Shown here: positions 60,253 to 64,000 of the stretch, piece after piece
Layout: every line of letters begins with the position of its first letter
Position numbering within the stretch: position 1 is the first letter of the stretch
From: Stentor coeruleus
Lineage: Eukaryota; Ciliophora; Heterotrichea; Heterotrichida; Stentoridae
Direction: 5' to 3'
Length of the DNA: 64,000 nt
NCBI GenBank assembly: GCA_001970955.1
Contig: MPUH01000233.1
Span: 1 to 64,000, forward strand
Notes under the pieces: model-generated
Databases searched by the model: none
Told to the model about the DNA's origin: nothing
The model's input: only the letters and a program-made list of their open reading frames with translations
Program-made: the position numbers and the translations under genes

Positions 60253-62412
60253 ATGGTAAGGAACTTATTCTTGCTGTTGGAATTTGTATCAGCAGTCAAT
60301 TGGATTTTAGACTCTGGGTACTACTTTGCTATAAAAGACCGTCAAGAAACTTTAAACCTTGGTTTTATGTGGGGTACTGAATACAAACTTTCTCATGAAA
60401 TGCTTGATCATTCAATTCACTTATCTGTCCCATACGCAGACCCTGGTACTTTCTACATACAAAAAGCTCATGATCCATCTCTTCATATAGAAATCACTCA
60501 AACCTGGAGAATCTCAGACAACTCTTGGGATATGATTTTTGAAGCTACTCCAAAAACAAAACCTCAAGAAAGCAAACCAAAGCCTATAAACATAATAATA
60601 TACGGCACAGTCTTATCAGGATCAATAAACTATTTAGATTCATCATTCAAAGGGTCATTTGATTTAAAAATTGAAGCTTCAGATAAAATCATAATAAGAT
60701 CTTTACAAACACAAGATATTCATGAAAAAGCATGGAAAGTTAAGAAATTCGTCCAAAAATGGCTTTACGATAGTTTTATGGCTAAAAAAACCTCATATGG
60801 GACTTTAACCCCAGCATCAGATAAAGATAGTAACATTTTTTTTATTCAAATGATCACCCCTGGACCTTTTTATATAAAACTCAGTTATAATAATTTCTCA
60901 GGTCCAAGTGTTGAAGTTTATACAGCGAATTTTGAAGCAAAGTTTCAAGAGGTTTTTGATAGTCCAAAAGATAAAAACTTTGAATATGGGGTGCTTGGGT
61001 ATTTATTGTCTGGACTTGGGCATTTTAGAGGAAAAATACAGATTCTTGATAATGATAAAATTGTGAAATCTGAAGAAGGTGTTTTATTAAGTTTTGTTCC
61101 AAGTAGAGTATCGTTTCCAAGAGGATTTCTTTGGGATGAAGGTTTTCATTTACTTGTCGCTTGTAAGTGGAATCTTAACCTTTGCCTTGATATTTTTGAT
61201 AGTTGGATTGGAACAATGGATGATAATGGTTGGATACCAAGAGAACAAATAAGAGGACCAGCAGCAGAAACTCGAGTCCCATCTCAATTCATCCCACAAA
61301 GTAAGAGCATCGCAAACCCACCATCATTTGTATTTTTAATCGAAAGTTTTCTTGATAAACTTGAAAGTATCCCACCAGAATCAAGATCTCAAAATCCTAT
61401 TTTTAATTGTTTATCTAGAAACTATATAAAACTGAAAAAATGGTACCTTTGGATTTTAGGATCACAAATTAATAGTGAGGGTTTACCAATGTGGAAAGGA
61501 AGAAGTTCTGATCATAATTTAGCTTCTGGATTAGATGATTATCCTAGAGGATTACAAGTTAGGGATAATGAAAGACATTTAGATCTTTATATGTGGTTAT
61601 TATCTTTGTGTAGAACATTAAAAAGAACTGCGGGGGTAATTGAAGATTATGAGGATGTGGAGGTTTTTAGGAAGTCTGAAGAAAAAATGTTGGATATGGA
61701 GAAGTATTTTTTAGATGAGGATGGGGCTTTTAAGGATTATATGGGCCAGCAATATGTTACGAACCTTGGACAACAGGCTTATTATTGGCGTGGAGATAAT
61801 AAGTGCAAAACTGTTCAGTCACCGTTAGGAATAAGCTCAGAATGCAATCCGTATAGTGAATTTCCATGTTGTTCTGAATTTGGATGGTGCGGAAACACTC
61901 CAGATCATTGCAACTGTCCTAAATGCTCTCGATCCCAGCCTCTTGAAAAACGCCATAATCTATCTTTAAAAAGTTCATTCTCTCCACATATCGGCTACGT
62001 AAACCTCATGCCTCTAATAACTGGTCACGTTAAAATCAATTCTAAAAGCTTCAACAAAATCCTAGATTTCATTCAAAACCCTGAATACCTTTGGAGTCCA
62101 TATGGCCTTAGAAGCCTTAGCAAAAGCGATATTTTATTCAAAACTGGAGAAAACTATTGGAGAGGGGAAATTTGGCTTAATTTCAATTATTTAGTCCTAA
62201 GAAGTCTTAAAAAGCATTATTGGGATAGTGAAAGTGCTAGAAAAATCTATAAAGATCTAAGTCAAAATATAATAAACACAGTGAATAATTCTTGGAATGA
62301 TACAGGGTATATATGGGAACAATATACCGAAGATAATGGTAAAGGAAATAGAGTTCATCCTTTTTCTGGATGGAGTTCACTTATCTTAAATATAGTCTAC
62401 GAAAAGTATTAA
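60253..62412 (+). CDS. MOGS: Mannosyl-oligosaccharide glucosidase (glucosidase I, GH63) with hevein-like insert
   Basis: ER enzyme that removes the outermost glucose from the Glc3Man9GlcNAc2 glycan. The 719-residue protein starts with a hydrophobic signal or anchor (MVRNLFLLLEFVSAV). Family motifs appear in order: YFAIKDRQETLNLGFMWG, PSRVSFPRGFLWDEGFHLL, DNGWIPREQIRGPAAETRVP, SGLDDYPRG (the usual place of the acid catalyst), HLDLYMWLL, SPHIGYVNLMPLI, LWSPYGLRSL and YWRGEIWLNFNYL, ending HPFSGWSSLILNIVY. Between the middle and last parts (about residues 517-558) is a cysteine-rich stretch, SECNPYSEFPCCSEFGWCG and then HCNCPKC, resembling a hevein-type chitin-binding fold. Single exon with a clean frame. 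Confidence 0.93.
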   Translation: MVRNLFLLLEFVSAVNWILDSGYYFAIKDRQETLNLGFMWGTEYKLSHEMLDHSIHLSVPYADPGTFYIQKAHDPSLHIEITQTWRISDNSWDMIFEATPKTKPQESKPKPINIIIYGTVLSGSINYLDSSFKGSFDLKIEASDKIIIRSLQTQDIHEKAWKVKKFVQKWLYDSFMAKKTSYGTLTPASDKDSNIFFIQMITPGPFYIKLSYNNFSGPSVEVYTANFEAKFQEVFDSPKDKNFEYGVLGYLLSGLGHFRGKIQILDNDKIVKSEEGVLLSFVPSRVSFPRGFLWDEGFHLLVACKWNLNLCLDIFDSWIGTMDDNGWIPREQIRGPAAETRVPSQFIPQSKSIANPPSFVFLIESFLDKLESIPPESRSQNPIFNCLSRNYIKLKKWYLWILGSQINSEGLPMWKGRSSDHNLASGLDDYPRGLQVRDNERHLDLYMWLLSLCRTLKRTAGVIEDYEDVEVFRKSEEKMLDMEKYFLDEDGAFKDYMGQQYVTNLGQQAYYWRGDNKCKTVQSPLGISSECNPYSEFPCCSEFGWCGNTPDHCNCPKCSRSQPLEKRHNLSLKSSFSPHIGYVNLMPLITGHVKINSKSFNKILDFIQNPEYLWSPYGLRSLSKSDILFKTGENYWRGEIWLNFNYLVLRSLKKHYWDSESARKIYKDLSQNIINTVNNSWNDTGYIWEQYTEDNGKGNRVHPFSGWSSLILNIVYEKY

Positions 62413-62499
62413 AGATAATTAAAAAAAAAAATTAGAGAATGGCTTGATGATGATTTTTTAATATGGAAAATAGTTTTTTATTATTTGTGTATAAAGGAG

Positions 62500-62504
62500 A
62501 AAAA
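62500..62504 (-). terminator. T-run, possible RNA polymerase III terminator
   Basis: Five T residues on the minus strand, two bases after the 3' end of the tRNA-like sequence, which is the usual Pol III stop signal. Confidence 0.45.
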
Positions 62505-62505
62505 G

Positions 62506-62573
62506 TCTCCTGTGGAAGGTTCGAACTTCCTTCTTCTAGGGTTTTTAGATATGTTACTATACACTAACAGGAG
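62506..62573 (-). tRNA. tRNA-like gene, atypical anticodon arm
   Basis: 68 nt with a perfect 7-bp acceptor stem (CTCCTGT with ACAGGAG, discriminator A) and a perfect 5-bp T arm (GGAAG TTCGAAC CTTCC) whose loop doubles as a B-box. A short D arm GTGT/ACAT can form, but the D loop (ATAGTA) lacks the GG pair. The anticodon stem is TCTA/TAGA with loop AAAACCC; position 33 is A, not U, so the anticodon cannot be read with confidence (AAC by position). A T-run follows two bases downstream. It is either an unusual tRNA or a recent pseudo-tRNA. Confidence 0.45.
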
Positions 62574-64000
62574 TTATTTTAAGTGGCCAGATTGTATTAT
62601 GATTATATACAAATTATATTTTTGTATAGGAAAATATATAAATTCATTTGGTTGGAAAAGATCTAAAATTTAAGAGTAATAAGGTGTTAAGTTAGGATTT
62701 GAAATTAGAAGTTGGGTTTTTTTTTTTGGATTGAATAGAGTATTTTTATTTTTTTATGAAAGTTGTAGATTTTATGTTGTTGGAATGGGCTTCATGTGAG
62801 TTGAGATTTTTGCTTTGTTTGTGATTTTTTTGTGTAGGTTTTTAGGAGAAGATGAGAGAGGATTTAGAAAATTTTAGTATAAAGATGTGAAGTAAGGAAT
62901 ATGATTTTTTAGGTTTAAGCCAAATATGGATTTAAATTTGAAGTTGGGGGGTTTATTAAAGTTAATAGTTTTTATCATGAAATTGTGTGTAAATTTGGTT
63001 GTGTCTTGATTGATGTTTGAGTTGATCCCAAATACTAAAAGTCTCAATACTTAAAAATATTATTAATCTTCATGGGTAATTGTTTCTGGCTATTCTGTGT
63101 TGTGAATTACTTTCTTATATCTTAGAAGGTTGTATTTTACAATAGATCATCTTTTTAGAAGCATATACAAGATATTATTTGAAATATAAATTTTATTTCA
63201 GTGCCAGATAAACTGAGTTCAAGACCTTAAATTGGTGCTTAGAACTTGTTTAAAAATTCTAAAATCGAAGGTCAGCATATATATTTAGAGTATTGTATAT
63301 TGCCTGAGCTACTTAAGTAATTTCATATTAGAGGTGTGAATGTGTATGGCATATTGGAAAAAAGTTAGTTTTTAAATCTTAAGAAATCTTTTATAGCAAA
63401 ATAGTATGATTAATATGTTTATAAAAAAATCAAAGAATTCTGAAATCATCTTATAAAAAAAAAAATAATTCTAGAAGTTTATTTTAAATATTGCAAATAC
63501 AGAGTCAATATGATTGGGGTTGATCATTTTGATAAACAGATTTAGTATTATGCTTATTCTTAAGATTTACTAGTAGTGGAATATTATTTGTCTGTCTATT
63601 TTAGTATTAACTGATTTAAGACCTATGCTCTGCAGAATTATTTCGTTTGCGAAGAATTTCTTGCTCTATGCAGATTCTCACAAGTATTTTTTTAATTCTC
63701 TCCATTAATTCTTTTATATAATTTTTTATTTTGCCGCAGCTTTTGTTAAGAATAGTCTATTGCAGTGATGTAAACTTTAGCTATTATTAACTTTTTACAT
63801 ATTTATTGCACAAAAAATTGATATTATTTTTAGTAAAATTTTCAGGCTCACTCTAGTCTCTTTTTTGATTGCTCTGACTTTCAGTTGAAGACCTTTAATC
63901 CTTTAGTATTTTATTTAATGATGCATTACTATTTTCATTAGATGAACAGGCTAGGTTTTGCTGGGTCTCTAAATTTATATTTTCAATTTTCCAGAATTAA

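Larger units (their letters stand above)
62413..64000. other. Distal flank, no protein gene seen
   Basis: Apart from the tRNA-like sequence, I find no supported gene. Bases 62680-63000 are G-rich on the + strand, as in other 3' flanks. On the minus strand from 64000 to about 63510 one frame lacks TGA but has about ten TAA/TAG codons; I do not take it as coding. Confidence 0.45.

Noticed and set aside
63510-64000. Minus-strand frame with no TGA for about 160 codons that would be open if TAA and TAG meant Gln, giving a hydrophilic Q/N/S-rich peptide
   Set aside because: About ten TAA/TAG codons is what random AT-rich DNA would give, and the absence of TGA over this length is only mildly unlikely. 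Conserved genes here use TAA and TAG as stops, so a second genetic code is not supported.

Overview
The window is macronuclear-type DNA of a heterotrich ciliate, most likely Stentor or a close relative. Reasons seen in the sequence: it is very AT-rich with short gaps between genes; five genes are interrupted by introns of exactly 15 nt (GTA...AG), the size known for Stentor; TAA, TAG and TGA all end conserved genes (TGA ends the ankyrin-kinase at 52034), so the code is standard; and many genes are ciliary. No transposon, virus-like element or CRISPR array was recognised.

Layout. 1-15 kb holds housekeeping and ciliary genes: a sorting nexin (PX-BAR), SmD1, two unknown coiled-coil or hypothetical genes, a further unknown, a mitochondrial oxoglutarate carrier-like gene, IFT74, a PX-WD40 protein and a spliced four-helix membrane protein. 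15-24 kb is a cluster of paralogues: P-loop GTPase-like proteins with a long coiled coil, a B-box-like zinc knuckle and a conserved helical tail (two intact, one decayed), followed by a gene with the same tail but a RING head. 24-32 kb holds a pepsin-fold membrane protein without catalytic aspartates, a small zinc protein, an ODF3/SHIPPO protein, a spliced PKA-like kinase, a decayed ubiquitin-conjugating enzyme and a small membrane protein. 32-44 kb holds a very large AXDND1-like protein, a spliced AGC kinase, a low-density stretch with kinase-like debris, an unknown gene and CFAP53. 44-49 kb is a tandem pair of RING genes with a PHR-like C-terminus. 50-64 kb holds an ankyrin-AGC kinase, a WD40-ankyrin-TRP-type channel, a MORN protein, COP9 subunit 2, ER glucosidase I with a hevein-like insert, and a tRNA-like gene.

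How it fits together. The ciliary genes (IFT74, CFAP53, ODF3-like, AXDND1-like, perhaps MORN) fit a heavily ciliated cell. The AGC kinases and the channel suggest signalling. The RING and GTPase families share modules: the RING gene at 21.7 kb joins the head of the RING-PHR family to the tail of the GTPase family.

Assembly. Eleven single N characters are each followed by a near-copy of the sequence before them, and several N-free tandem duplications (26, 40, 154 bp) break frames that are restored exactly when one copy is removed. These look mostly like uncollapsed contig overlaps, and gene models below note where one copy should be ignored.
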